Positions 25,197-34,562 of a stretch of DNA of 64,000 nucleotides are shown one piece after another. The notes beneath the pieces were generated by a model. It searched no databases. It had not been told where the DNA came from and saw nothing but the letters and a program-made list of their open reading frames with translations. The stretch is from Staphylococcus delphini. Its GTDB lineage: Bacteria; Bacillota; Bacilli; Staphylococcales; Staphylococcaceae. Made by a program: the position numbers and the translations under genes. Positions within the stretch are counted from its first letter, which is position 1. Each line of letters starts with the position of its first letter. The stretch is from NCBI RefSeq assembly GCF_900636325.1, contig NZ_LR134263.1, positions 248,001-312,000 of the forward strand, written 5' to 3'.

Positions 25197-26087
25197 TTAG
25201 ACTTTGTTAACTGATGCGTCGTAAATGGCATCAATCGTTTGACCTAATAAGCGATCAAATTCTTCGTCTGATTGGCTCACACGTAAGTCATTAATTAATG
25301 CACGTGAGAAACTTGCGATTAAGCCGTCATTTGATTTTAAGAATTCATTCGCTTTTTCAAGGCTGTAACCACCTGATAATGCGACAACACGAACAACATT
25401 TGGATGGTTAATTAATGATTGATATTGATTTTTTTGAGTTGGGATGGTAATCTTTAACATCACATAATCTTCAGAACCAAGCTTGTCTAATTGTTTTTGA
25501 ATAGATTCAGCTAAATATGCTTCAATTTCAGCTTTTTGTTCTGCATCAATATTCACTTCAGGCTCGATAATCGGCACGAGACCTTTTGAAATGATTTGGC
25601 GTGCAATACCAAATTGTTGTTCAACAACTGCATCGATACCTTCTTTATTGAATTCTAAAATGTTAGAACGCATTTTTGTACCGAAGATTTTGTGTTCATT
25701 CGCACGATCTAATAAACTGTCTAACTCAGGAATAGGCTTCATGAGTTGAACGCCATTTTCTTTATCTTCAAGACCTTTATCTACTTTTAAGAAAGGCACA
25801 ATACCTTTTTCAGCTAAATATTCACCAGTGTGCTTACCTTCTACTTCACGATCCATCGTTTGTTCGAATAAAATCGCACCAAGCACTTTATCTGCAGTAA
25901 ATGACGGAGAAGTCACAATACGCGTACGCATGTCATGAACGAGTTTGAACATTTCGTCATCATTAGTGTATTGATCTTCTGAAACACCGTAGCCACGTAA
26001 CGCTTTAGGTGTACTACCACCACTTTGGTCAAGGGCCGCGATAAATCCATTTCCATTTTTAACTTTATCAAATTGTTCTTGATTCAT
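25197..26087 (-). CDS. fda: Fructose-bisphosphate aldolase class I
   Basis: 296-residue Schiff-base aldolase of glycolysis and gluconeogenesis, same length as S. aureus Fda. The active-site lysine lies in VMLKITIPT (Lys212). The N-terminal [13 protein letters not shown] and VVALSGGYS near residue 240 are family marks. Monocistronic, with its own promoter (minus strand TTGAAT/CATACT) and terminator. It does not need metal, unlike the class II aldolase. Confidence 0.95.
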   Translation of the reverse strand: MNQEQFDKVKNGNGFIAALDQSGGSTPKALRGYGVSEDQYTNDDEMFKLVHDMRTRIVTSPSFTADKVLGAILFEQTMDREVEGKHTGEYLAEKGIVPFLKVDKGLEDKENGVQLMKPIPELDSLLDRANEHKIFGTKMRSNILEFNKEGIDAVVEQQFGIARQIISKGLVPIIEPEVNIDAEQKAEIEAYLAESIQKQLDKLGSEDYVMLKITIPTQKNQYQSLINHPNVVRVVALSGGYSLEKANEFLKSNDGLIASFSRALINDLRVSQSDEEFDRLLGQTIDAIYDASVNKV

Positions 26088-26122
26088 ACTGACTTTCCTC
26101 CTCGAAACATTTTTCTAAGTCT

Positions 26123-26151
26123 AGTATGCCGAATTATGATAACAGATTCAA
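26123..26151 (-). promoter_or_regulatory. Promoter of fda
   Basis: On the minus strand TTGAAT (26151-26146), 17-base spacer, CATACT (26128-26123). The region 26152-26450 beyond it has no gene; a cre-like gagagcgcttctga at about 26309-26322 is weak. Confidence 0.5.
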
Positions 26152-26450
26152 ATAAAATGGAATAACAAAAAATTGAAAAAACAACAATAAAACGCTGTCA
26201 TAACAGGCATGAATACATTTTGTCTATAAAGTGAACATTTTGAAAAAGAGGAATGTGATATTGATTTGAAGAAATTCCTAAAAACGCATAAAAGTGAGTA
26301 TTAATAGGGAGAGCGCTTCTGACGAATTGTGAAAAATCGTGGAATTGCTTGGAAGTTAAATAGGCATCATTGAAAAGCGGGAAAATGAAATATCATAATA
26401 GAGTAAATAAAAATTTCAATCCCGCTCATCATTGACAGGCTAGAATAAAA

Positions 26451-27209
26451 CTAATAGTAAACTTCGATGCCGTTTTTTTCAGCGAAGTCAGCAATGTTTT
26501 CTGGTAATGGCTGATTTGTGATGATTGAATGAACAATATCAAGAGGGGCATAAGTCAATAGAGTACTTTTATTCATCTTACTTGAGTCTACACAAATATA
26601 TTTTTGTTTGCTTTTCTTCATAACAAGTTGTTTGATATAATTTTCTTCTACCTCTGAATTACTTAAACCATTTGGGACGTTGATTCCTGTTGCTGCCATA
26701 AAAGCCTTTTGAATATTCATCTTATTTAATAAGGAGTGGCGATCTACGCCTATAAAAGAGCGGGTTGTTTTTTTAAATTGTTCGCCGATAATAAATAAAT
26801 CTATATTTTCTAATTGTACTGCCTTATTCATCACATCTAGGCTATTGGTAATAACTGTTAAGGGTAAGGCTTTATCGATATAGTCAAGAATGTGCATTGT
26901 AGTTGTCCCAGTATCGATATACACTACATCTCCAGCTTCTAATTTTTGAGCTGCTAATTGTCCTATATGTCTTTTATCTTCTGAGTGTTCAATGTTACGG
27001 TCATTAAAATCAGTTGCGCTTGAATGGGAAATATTTACTGATTCAACACCTCCATAAACTTTCTTAACTTTATCCATTTTCACTAATTGGTTGATATCTC
27101 TTCTAATAGTATTAATTGAGACATTAAAATTTTTACTAAGTTCCTCTAAAGTGACAGCATTTTTATTATTTATGAAATGTTCAATTTCAACAATACGTTT
27201 GGCTTTCAT
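26451..27209 (-). CDS. iolR: DeoR-family repressor of the inositol cluster
   Basis: 252-residue DeoR/GlpR regulator. The N-terminal winged HTH (VTLEELSKNFNVSINTIRRDINQL) carries the family signature. The C-terminal DeoRC effector domain includes IDTGTTTMHI and later VVYIDTG-type phosphosugar-binding loops. It is divergent from iolA, with about 200 bases between them. B. subtilis IolR is of the same family and is released by 2-deoxy-5-keto-gluconate 6-phosphate. The name is by context. Confidence 0.85.
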   Translation of the reverse strand: MKAKRIVEIEHFINNKNAVTLEELSKNFNVSINTIRRDINQLVKMDKVKKVYGGVESVNISHSSATDFNDRNIEHSEDKRHIGQLAAQKLEAGDVVYIDTGTTTMHILDYIDKALPLTVITNSLDVMNKAVQLENIDLFIIGEQFKKTTRSFIGVDRHSLLNKMNIQKAFMAATGINVPNGLSNSEVEENYIKQLVMKKSKQKYICVDSSKMNKSTLLTYAPLDIVHSIITNQPLPENIADFAEKNGIEVYY

Positions 27210-27274
27210 TGCAATTCCTCCGTTAATATGAATATACCCAAAAATTGAAGAAATAACAATCTACAAGCAAAAGT

Positions 27275-27349
27275 TAATCAATAAGTTGACAGATAATTGT
27301 GACTAATATAGAATAAAAATCAATATATGACCAACATTTAATCAAAAGT
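27275..27349 (+). promoter_or_regulatory. iolA promoter with IolR-like 11-mers
   Basis: A sigma-A promoter TTGACA (27286-27291), 17 bases, TAGAAT (27309-27314) is flanked by two exact matches to the B. subtilis IolR 11-mer WRAYCAADARD: TAATCAATAAG (27275-27285, abutting the -35) and TAATCAAAAGT (27339-27349). A third at 27317-27327 has one mismatch. Confidence 0.7.
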
Positions 27350-27378
27350 TACTCATATATTAATATTTTTATCTCGCT

Positions 27379-27393
27379 ATGAAAGCGCTTACT
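27379..27393 (+). promoter_or_regulatory. cre site before iolA
   Basis: ATGAAAGCGCTTAC matches the CcpA cre consensus WTGNNARCGNWWWCA closely. It lies between promoter and ribosome-binding site, where CcpA can act as roadblock. Glucose repression of the inositol cluster is therefore likely. Confidence 0.8.
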
Positions 27394-27412
27394 AATTAAG
27401 GAGGTAAAGTTT

Positions 27413-28867
27413 ATGGCTGAACTTTTAAAAAACTATATTGGTGGCAAATGGGTTGAATCAAAATCCGAAGAAAAGATTGAAGTATTGAATCCTGCAACAA
27501 AAGAAGTGATTGCATATGTACCGGTTTCAACGAGAGAAGAACTTGATGAAGCAGCAAAAGTAGCTCAAGAAGCGTTCTTAAAATGGAAGGAGGTAGCTGT
27601 ACCTAAAAGAGCACGTATCCTATTTAAGTTTCAACAGCTACTTATTGAAAATAAAGAAATATTAGCGAATATTATCACTAAAGAAAATGGTAAAAATACG
27701 CAAGAAGCACTTGGTGAAGTACAACGTGGAATTGAAAATGTTGAATTTGCATGTGCTGCACCAACTTTAATGATGGGTGACTCTTTATCAAGTATTGCTA
27801 CAAATATTGAAGGAACAAGCTATAAATATCCAGTAGGTGTTGTAGGAGGTATTACACCGTTTAACTTCCCAATGATGGTGCCTTGTTGGATGTTCCCAAT
27901 GGCTATTGCATTAGGCAATTCATTTATTATTAAACCTTCTGAACGCACACCATTATTAGTAAACAAACTCGTAGAATTATTAGAAGAAGCAGGCTTACCA
28001 GCAGGTGTATTTAATGTTGTACATGGCACAGTAGATGTTGTGAATGGTATATGTGAAAACGAAAATATTAAAGCGATTTCATTTGTTGGATCAAAAACTG
28101 TTGGCGAAATTGTATATAAAAAAGGAACTGCAAACTTAAAAAGAGTACAGTGCTTAACTGGAGCTAAAAACCATACGATTGTCTTAGATGATGCAGATAT
28201 CGATAACGCGGTTAAAGATGTCATTGGTGCAGCTTTTGGTTCTGCGGGTGAAAGATGTATGGCAGCGGCGGTAGTTGCAGTACAAGAAGGTGTTTATGAC
28301 ACATTTAAAGAAAAACTAGTACAAGCAGCTCAAGATATCGTTATTGGTAATGGTATTGAAGATAATGTCTTTTTAGGCCCGGTTATTAGAAAAGAAAATA
28401 AAGCGAGAACATTGAAATATGTAGATATCGGTGTTGAAGAAGGTGCCACACTTGTATTAGATGGTCGAGAGGATAACAACGAAGAAGGCTATTTCGTTAA
28501 ACCTACTATTTTTGAAAATATCACGACTGATATGACGATTTGGAAAGATGAAATATTTGCTCCAGTACTTTCATTAGTTAAAGTGAAATCACTTAAAGAA
28601 GGTATTCAACTAGCAAACCAATCTGAATTTGCTAACGGCGCTTGCTTATTTACAGATAGTGCTTCTTCAATCAGATACTTTAGAGAAAATATTGACGCTG
28701 GAATGTTAGGAATTAATCTTGGTGTACCTGCACCTATGGCAATTTTCCCGTTCTCTGGTTGGAAATCTTCATTCTTTGGATCACTTCACTGTAATGGTAA
28801 AGATAGTGTTGAATTCTACACACATCGAAAAGTTGTTACAGCACGTCAAGGTGAACCAAGATTTTAA
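27413..28867 (+). CDS. iolA: Malonate-semialdehyde/methylmalonate-semialdehyde dehydrogenase
   Basis: 484-residue CoA-acylating aldehyde dehydrogenase (MmsA/IolA subfamily). The catalytic cysteine is in [10 protein letters not shown] (Cys282), preceded by [10 protein letters not shown]; the [11 protein letters not shown] and [12 protein letters not shown] motifs are typical of MmsA. It performs the last inositol step, malonate semialdehyde to acetyl-CoA and CO2. First gene behind the regulated promoter, with AAGGAGG before the ATG. Confidence 0.93.
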   Translation: MAELLKNYIGGKWVESKSEEKIEVLNPATKEVIAYVPVSTREELDEAAKVAQEAFLKWKEVAVPKRARILFKFQQLLIENKEILANIITKENGKNTQEALGEVQRGIENVEFACAAPTLMMGDSLSSIATNIEGTSYKYPVGVVGGITPFNFPMMVPCWMFPMAIALGNSFIIKPSERTPLLVNKLVELLEEAGLPAGVFNVVHGTVDVVNGICENENIKAISFVGSKTVGEIVYKKGTANLKRVQCLTGAKNHTIVLDDADIDNAVKDVIGAAFGSAGERCMAAAVVAVQEGVYDTFKEKLVQAAQDIVIGNGIEDNVFLGPVIRKENKARTLKYVDIGVEEGATLVLDGREDNNEEGYFVKPTIFENITTDMTIWKDEIFAPVLSLVKVKSLKEGIQLANQSEFANGACLFTDSASSIRYFRENIDAGMLGINLGVPAPMAIFPFSGWKSSFFGSLHCNGKDSVEFYTHRKVVTARQGEPRF

Positions 28868-28880
28868 AGGAGGCATGTCA

Positions 28881-29693
28881 ATGTCTTATTTACTTAAAAA
28901 AGCTAGACATTTAGATCATGAAATATCATTTGTTCATCAACATCAGATGAGTGATTTGAATCTAGATTATATTGGATTTGAAGTACTTGACCTTGTAAAA
29001 GAATCGGAACACGTTTTTGAGACGAAACAACTTGAAGTCTGTGTCGTTGTTCACACAGGTAAAGTAAATATTAAAGTAGATAATCAAAATTTTGAAAACT
29101 TAGGACGTAGAAAAACTGCTTTTGATAGAGTACCAACTGATAGTGTTTATGCATCAAAAGAACGAACTCTATCGGTAACCGCTATAGATGATGCAACAAT
29201 CATATTATGCTATTCAAAATGTAGTGTGCAAAGACCGACGCAATTGATTAAAGCAGAAGATAATACAGTAGAAGATCGTGGTAAATATGCAAATCAAAGA
29301 CATGTACACAACATATTGCCTGATTCTCATGAAGCGAGTGAAAATTTATTAGTTGTTGAAGTGTATACAAATCAAGGAAACTGGTCGAGCTATCCTCCAC
29401 ATAAACACGATGTTGATAATTTACCAAATGAGTCTCTCCTTGAAGAGGTTTACTATCACGAAATGAATCCTCAACAAGGTTTTGTGTTCCAACGTGTTTA
29501 TACCGACGATAGAAGTATTGATGAAACAATGACTGTTGAACATCGAGATGTCGTAGTCGTTCCTAAAGGTTATCATCCTGTAGGTGTGCCTGATGGATAT
29601 GATAGTTATTACTTAAACGTAATGGCGGGTCCTAAGAAAATTTGGAAGTTTAATAATGCAAAAGAACATGAATGGATCATTGATAGAGATTAG
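28881..29693 (+). CDS. iolB: 5-deoxy-glucuronate isomerase
   Basis: 270-residue cupin enzyme (B. subtilis IolB 271) converting 5-deoxy-glucuronate to 2-deoxy-5-keto-gluconate. Family motifs: GRRKTAFDRVPTD, SSYPPHKHD and VYHEMNPQQGFVFQRVYT-like metal-binding segments. The frame is open further upstream into iolA, but ATG 28881 has AAGGAGG at 7 bases and aligns with the family start. Next gene follows after 12 bases. Confidence 0.92.
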   Translation: MSYLLKKARHLDHEISFVHQHQMSDLNLDYIGFEVLDLVKESEHVFETKQLEVCVVVHTGKVNIKVDNQNFENLGRRKTAFDRVPTDSVYASKERTLSVTAIDDATIILCYSKCSVQRPTQLIKAEDNTVEDRGKYANQRHVHNILPDSHEASENLLVVEVYTNQGNWSSYPPHKHDVDNLPNESLLEEVYYHEMNPQQGFVFQRVYTDDRSIDETMTVEHRDVVVVPKGYHPVGVPDGYDSYYLNVMAGPKKIWKFNNAKEHEWIIDRD

Positions 29694-29705
29694 GAGGAAA
29701 GTAGC

Positions 29706-30668
29706 ATGAGCGAAAAAAAGCATATTGTTGCGATAGGTCGAGCGGCCATTGATCTCAATTCTGTTGAAATCAATAGACCAATGGAAGAAACGAAAACCTT
29801 TAGCAAATATGTAGGAGGTTCTCCAACTAATATTGTTATAGGCGCATCAAAATTAGGACTTAATGTGGGATTGATTGCCAACGTTTCGGATGATCAACAT
29901 GGGCGTTTTATAACTCATTATTTGCAAGAAGTTGGCGTGGATACGTCACAAATTTCTATTGATAAAGATGGACATAAATCCGGATTAACATTCACTGAAA
30001 TATTGAGTCCTGAAGAATCAAATATTTTGATGTATAGAGAAAACGTAGCAGATCTTAACTTGAAACCTGAAAATGTTGATGAAAATTATATTAAGAATAG
30101 TCAATATTTATTAATTTCTGGTGTTGCGTTATCACAATCGCCATCCCGTGAAGCTGTAATCAAAGCATTGCTTATTGCTAAAAAATATCAAGTAAAGACA
30201 ATTTTTGAGTTGGATTATAGACCCTACTCATGGAGAAATGAAGAAGAAACATCACTTTATTATGAATTGTTAGTTCAGCAAGTGGATATCGTGATTGGTA
30301 CTAGAGATGAATTTAACAAAATACTTTCGTTCCAATCATTATCAGATGTTGAAATCAGTGAGAGTATTTTTAAGAATGGCAACGCAGAGTTAGTTGTAAT
30401 TAAACACGGTGTGCAAGGTTCTAATGCTTATACAAGTACAGGTGACTTTTACACTGGTAAAGCGTATAAAGCTAATGTTCTTAAGACTTTCGGAGCAGGA
30501 GATTCATATGCAGCGGCATTTTTATATGGATTAATTAAAACGCAAAATATCCAAACAGCTTTACAATATGGTGCGGCGTCTGCAGCAATAGTGGTGAGTA
30601 GTCACAGTTCAAGTGAAGCGATGCCTACAATTGAGAAAATAGAAGCGCTCATTCAAGAGCAAAGTTAG
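29706..30668 (+). CDS. iolC: 5-dehydro-2-deoxygluconokinase
   Basis: 320-residue PfkB-family kinase (B. subtilis IolC 325). VGGSPTNIVIGASKLG near residue 38 and the C-terminal FGAGDSYAAAF anion-hole motif with the catalytic Asp are present. It phosphorylates 2-deoxy-5-keto-gluconate, giving the substrate of IolJ and probably the inducer of IolR. AGGAGG ribosome-binding site. Confidence 0.92.
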   Translation: MSEKKHIVAIGRAAIDLNSVEINRPMEETKTFSKYVGGSPTNIVIGASKLGLNVGLIANVSDDQHGRFITHYLQEVGVDTSQISIDKDGHKSGLTFTEILSPEESNILMYRENVADLNLKPENVDENYIKNSQYLLISGVALSQSPSREAVIKALLIAKKYQVKTIFELDYRPYSWRNEEETSLYYELLVQQVDIVIGTRDEFNKILSFQSLSDVEISESIFKNGNAELVVIKHGVQGSNAYTSTGDFYTGKAYKANVLKTFGAGDSYAAAFLYGLIKTQNIQTALQYGAASAAIVVSSHSSSEAMPTIEKIEALIQEQS

Positions 30669-30678
30669 GAGTGTTAAG

Positions 30679-32592
30679 ATGTCGAACACAATTCAACTAA
30701 CAACAGGTGAAGCAATCGCTAAATTTTTAGCAAACCAATATATATCTGTCGATGGTCATGAATCTCGCTTTGTCGAAGGCGTTATCAACATTTTTGGGCA
30801 TGGTAATGTATTAGGACTTGGTGAAGCGTTGTATCAATATCAAGACAAGTTGAATATTATACAGGGGAAGAATGAACAGGGAATGGCTCATATTGCGACG
30901 GCTTTTAGTAAACAAAAGTTAAGAAGAAAAATCTATGCTGTCACAACTTCTGTTGGCCCAGGCTCAGCTAATTTAGTAACTGCTGCAGGAACGGCCTTAG
31001 CGAACCATATTCCTGTACTGTTTTTACCTGGGGATACTTTTGCAACAAGACAACCAGATCCTGTACTTCAACAAATAGAACAACCTTATAGTATCGGTGT
31101 GACAACAAATGACGCATTGAAGCCTGTATCAAGGTACTTTGATCGTATTACACGTCCAGAGCAAATTATGAGCGCGCTTTTAAGAGCTTTTGAAGTCATG
31201 ACGAATCCTGCTACTGCTGGTCCAGCTACAATTGCGTTAAGTCAGGATGTTCAAGGGGAATCATATGCATTTCCAGTTTCTTTTTTCAAAAAGAGAATAC
31301 ATTATATAGATCGTTTAAAACCTAGCAAACGATCAGTTGAAACAGCGATTGAGTTGATTAATCGTGCTGAACAACCTTTATTTGTCGTTGGAGGAGGCGC
31401 AAAGTACTCTGAAGCGCAGAAAATTATTAAACAGTTAAGCGAAAACCATCATATCGGAATTGTTGAAACACAAGCCGGTAAGTCCACTGTTGAAGCGAAT
31501 TTTAAATTTAACTTAGGTGGCGTTGGTGTTACTGGCAATTTGGCAGCCAATGAATATGTCAAGGATGCCGATGTTGTCATAGGCATAGGTACTAGATATT
31601 CAGATTTTACTACAGGTTCAAAAACAGCCTTTAATTTTGAAAATGCATCATTCATTAATATAAACGTCAATCGTAGTGATGCGCTGAAGTTAGATGGTGT
31701 AGATGTTTTAGGTGACGCTAAATGTGCACTAGAAGAGATTGCCGTCGGATTAACAAGGGCATCGCAGAAAAATGCTAATGAAATTGAAATGCTTAAAGAA
31801 AAGTGGCAAGAAGAGCGTCGTCGTTTGGCAAAAATTGATATCAATCATGAAAAATATCGATCTGAAATTGAGGATGATTTTGAAAAAGCAAAATTTCAAA
31901 AGTATGTATCTCAGCTCAATACACAACTTCCACAAACCAATGCACTGATTCATTTAAATCATTTAATTGAAGAAGATGCCATTATTGTTGCAGCTGCCGG
32001 CTCACTTCCTGGAGACTTGGAAAGATTGTGGGAATCTCAGAAGTTCAATACTTATCATATGGAGTATGGTTATTCGACTATGGGATATGAAATTGCGGGG
32101 GCATTAGGTGCTAAATTAGCTGAACCAGAGAAAGAAGTTTATGCATTTGTCGGAGATGGTAGCTTTTTAATGCTGCATTCAGAGCTTGTAACCGCATTAC
32201 AGTATCACCAGAAAATAAATGTAGTGCTATTTGATAATAGTGGGTTTGGCTGTATTAATAATTTACAAATGGGGAACGGCGGTAATAGCTTCTGTACTGA
32301 ATTCTCGATGCCAAATGGTGATGTTCTCAATGTTGATTATCAAAAAGTAGCAGAGGGATATGGTGCAAAAGGTTATAAACTGAATCATTTAAATGCATTA
32401 GAAAACGCAGTGAAAGAGGCAAGAGTACAAAAAAATAGTACGTTGTTTGAAATTAAAACGTTGCCTAAGACGATGACTAAAGGCTATCAATCATTCTGGA
32501 ATGTTGGTGTTTCGGAAGTGAGTGAAAACCCAAAAATTCTTAAAGCATTTGAAGAAAAGAAACAAAAAATGATGAAAGCTAAGAAATATTGA
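30679..32592 (+). CDS. iolD: 3D-(3,5/4)-trihydroxycyclohexane-1,2-dione hydrolase
   Basis: 637-residue thiamine-diphosphate enzyme that opens the inositol ring. The TPP domain motif starts VGDGSFLMLHSE and ends with DNSGFGCINN. The N-terminal PYR domain has the catalytic Glu region (GKNEQGMAH), and TSVGPGSANLVTAAGTA is typical of IolD. Length matches B. subtilis IolD (637). The ThDP need links it loosely with thiC at the end of the window. Confidence 0.93.
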   Translation: MSNTIQLTTGEAIAKFLANQYISVDGHESRFVEGVINIFGHGNVLGLGEALYQYQDKLNIIQGKNEQGMAHIATAFSKQKLRRKIYAVTTSVGPGSANLVTAAGTALANHIPVLFLPGDTFATRQPDPVLQQIEQPYSIGVTTNDALKPVSRYFDRITRPEQIMSALLRAFEVMTNPATAGPATIALSQDVQGESYAFPVSFFKKRIHYIDRLKPSKRSVETAIELINRAEQPLFVVGGGAKYSEAQKIIKQLSENHHIGIVETQAGKSTVEANFKFNLGGVGVTGNLAANEYVKDADVVIGIGTRYSDFTTGSKTAFNFENASFININVNRSDALKLDGVDVLGDAKCALEEIAVGLTRASQKNANEIEMLKEKWQEERRRLAKIDINHEKYRSEIEDDFEKAKFQKYVSQLNTQLPQTNALIHLNHLIEEDAIIVAAAGSLPGDLERLWESQKFNTYHMEYGYSTMGYEIAGALGAKLAEPEKEVYAFVGDGSFLMLHSELVTALQYHQKINVVLFDNSGFGCINNLQMGNGGNSFCTEFSMPNGDVLNVDYQKVAEGYGAKGYKLNHLNALENAVKEARVQKNSTLFEIKTLPKTMTKGYQSFWNVGVSEVSENPKILKAFEEKKQKMMKAKKY

Positions 32593-32605
32593 CGGAGGAT
32601 ACGAT

Positions 32606-33625
32606 ATGACAACGATTAAAATTGGACAGGTTGGTCTGGGGAGACTAGGAAAAGTACACGCTCAAAACGTTGTGAATCATATCCCCAATGCTGAATTATG
32701 GGCTGTAGCTTCAATTGTACAAGAGGAATTGGATTTTGCACGAAATGTTCTTGGGGTAAGGCATTGCTATGATTCTTACACAGATATGATCAATAATGAC
32801 GAGTTGGATGCCGTCATTATTGTTTCACCAAGTGGATTTCATACGGTGCAAATTACACAAGCATTAGAAAAAGGCTTACATGTATTTTCTGAAAAACCTA
32901 TTGGACTAGAAATGAGAAGTATCGAAAGTGTCGTTCAAAAGATTGAAGAAAAGCAAAATTTAGTATTTCAATTAGGATTTATGAGAAGGTTTGATGCTTC
33001 TTATCAATATGCCAAAGAATTGATTGAAAGAGGGGAATTAGGAGAGTTAACTTCTATTAGGTGTTATGGAATTGATCCTCATTCAGGCCTTGATTCCTTT
33101 ATTGCATTTGCTAGTAACGCAGCAAGTGGTGGTATTTTCCTTGATATGTCTATTCATGATATTGACTTAATTCGATGGTTTTCTAATTCAGAGTTCAAAT
33201 CTGTATATGCATTAGGAAATAATATTGCCGCGCCTAAATTATCAGAGTATTCAGAACTCGAAACGGGTGCATGCTTAGCCGAATTGGAAAATGAAGTCAT
33301 TGTTTATCTGTTAGCAGGCAGGAATGCAATGCACGGTTATCACGTTGAGACTGAATTAATAGGTACAAAAGGAATGTTAAGAATTGGTAATGCACCAGAA
33401 AAAAATCTCGTCACACTTTACGACAGTAATGGTGTCGTACGACCTACTTCTCATCATTTTCCTGAACGCTTTAGAGAAGCATTCATAAATGAAATTCAAA
33501 CATTTGTAGATGCAATTATAGGTAATAAAAATTCTGTGGTGACAGGGATAGATGGCTTGAAAAGCACAGAAGTAGCCATTGCAATGCAAAAGTCATTTGA
33601 TGAGAAGAAAGTAATTTATCTATGA
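32606..33625 (+). CDS. Gfo/Idh/MocA-family inositol dehydrogenase, paralogue 1
   Basis: 339-residue NAD(P)-dependent oxidoreductase. N-terminal Rossmann GLGRLGKVHA, then the EKPIGLEM lysine motif and GGIFLDMSIHDIDLIRW with the catalytic Asp/His. One of two Idh paralogues in this cluster; the other is at 36168. One probably oxidises myo-inositol and the other scyllo-inositol or a related isomer, but which is which cannot be read from sequence. GGAGG site before ATG; 10 bases to iolE. Confidence 0.88.
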   Translation: MTTIKIGQVGLGRLGKVHAQNVVNHIPNAELWAVASIVQEELDFARNVLGVRHCYDSYTDMINNDELDAVIIVSPSGFHTVQITQALEKGLHVFSEKPIGLEMRSIESVVQKIEEKQNLVFQLGFMRRFDASYQYAKELIERGELGELTSIRCYGIDPHSGLDSFIAFASNAASGGIFLDMSIHDIDLIRWFSNSEFKSVYALGNNIAAPKLSEYSELETGACLAELENEVIVYLLAGRNAMHGYHVETELIGTKGMLRIGNAPEKNLVTLYDSNGVVRPTSHHFPERFREAFINEIQTFVDAIIGNKNSVVTGIDGLKSTEVAIAMQKSFDEKKVIYL

Positions 33626-33635
33626 GGTGAGAAAA

Positions 33636-34517
33636 GTGACACAATTTATTAAATATGCATGTGCTCCGATTGCATGGACAAATGATGACTTGCCAGAGTT
33701 GGGGAAAGAAAATTCATTTGAACAATGTATTAGCGAAATGGCACTAGCTGGATATGAAGGAACAGAAATCGGCAATAAATATCCTAAAGATGCAGAAGTA
33801 TTAAAGTCTTACTTGAAACCTAGAAATTTATCGGTAGCAAGTGCGTGGTTAAGTTTATATTTAACTACAAAACCTTACGAAGAAACAGAAAAATCCTTTA
33901 TTGATCATATGAACTTTTTAAAAGCATTAGGTGCAAAAGTGATTGTTGTTTCGGAGCAAGGTAAAAGTATTCAAGGAGATATCAATTGCCCACTGTTTAA
34001 GTTTAAACCTACGTTCAATGATGAAGAATGGAAAAAACTCATTGATGGTTTACATCGATTGGGTTCTATCGCCAGAGATAATGGTATGAAAATTGTTTAT
34101 CACCATCATATGGGAACAGGTGTACAAACTACAGAAGAAATAAAGAAACTTATGGACGCAACGGACCCAAAACTTGTTTCTTTGTTATATGACACAGGGC
34201 ACTTACATTTTTCTGGTGAAGATATTGTGGACATCTTTAATTTATATACGGATAGAATTCATCATATACATTTTAAAGACATACGCAGCACTATCGTTGA
34301 ACACGTGAAAAAAGAGAATTTGTCGTTTTTAGAAGCAGTGAAACAAGGTGCATTTACAGTTCCAGGAGATGGTGATATTGATTTCAAACCAATTTTGGAA
34401 ATGATTTATGAGTCGGACTATTCTGGATGGATTGTAGTAGAAGCGGAACAAGATCCTGCAGTTGCTAACCCATTCGTATATGCGAAAAAAGCGAAAGAGT
34501 ATATCAATGCGATATAA
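33636..34517 (+). CDS. iolE: Inosose dehydratase
   Basis: About 293 residues, AP-endonuclease-2-like TIM barrel. CAPIAWTNDDLPELG at the N terminus parallels the IolE family start (APIGWRNDDMPE). Metal-ligand regions VYHHHMGTGV, YDTGHLHFSGED and HHIHFKDIR are intact. It dehydrates 2-keto-myo-inositol. The frame is open to a GTG at 33627, but GTG 33636 follows GAGGTGAG and gives the conserved start. Confidence 0.92.
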   Translation: MTQFIKYACAPIAWTNDDLPELGKENSFEQCISEMALAGYEGTEIGNKYPKDAEVLKSYLKPRNLSVASAWLSLYLTTKPYEETEKSFIDHMNFLKALGAKVIVVSEQGKSIQGDINCPLFKFKPTFNDEEWKKLIDGLHRLGSIARDNGMKIVYHHHMGTGVQTTEEIKKLMDATDPKLVSLLYDTGHLHFSGEDIVDIFNLYTDRIHHIHFKDIRSTIVEHVKKENLSFLEAVKQGAFTVPGDGDIDFKPILEMIYESDYSGWIVVEAEQDPAVANPFVYAKKAKEYINAI

Positions 34518-34562
34518 AAATTGAATATTTAGGGAGCTGTATGCTTCTAAGGGGTGGAAAAT

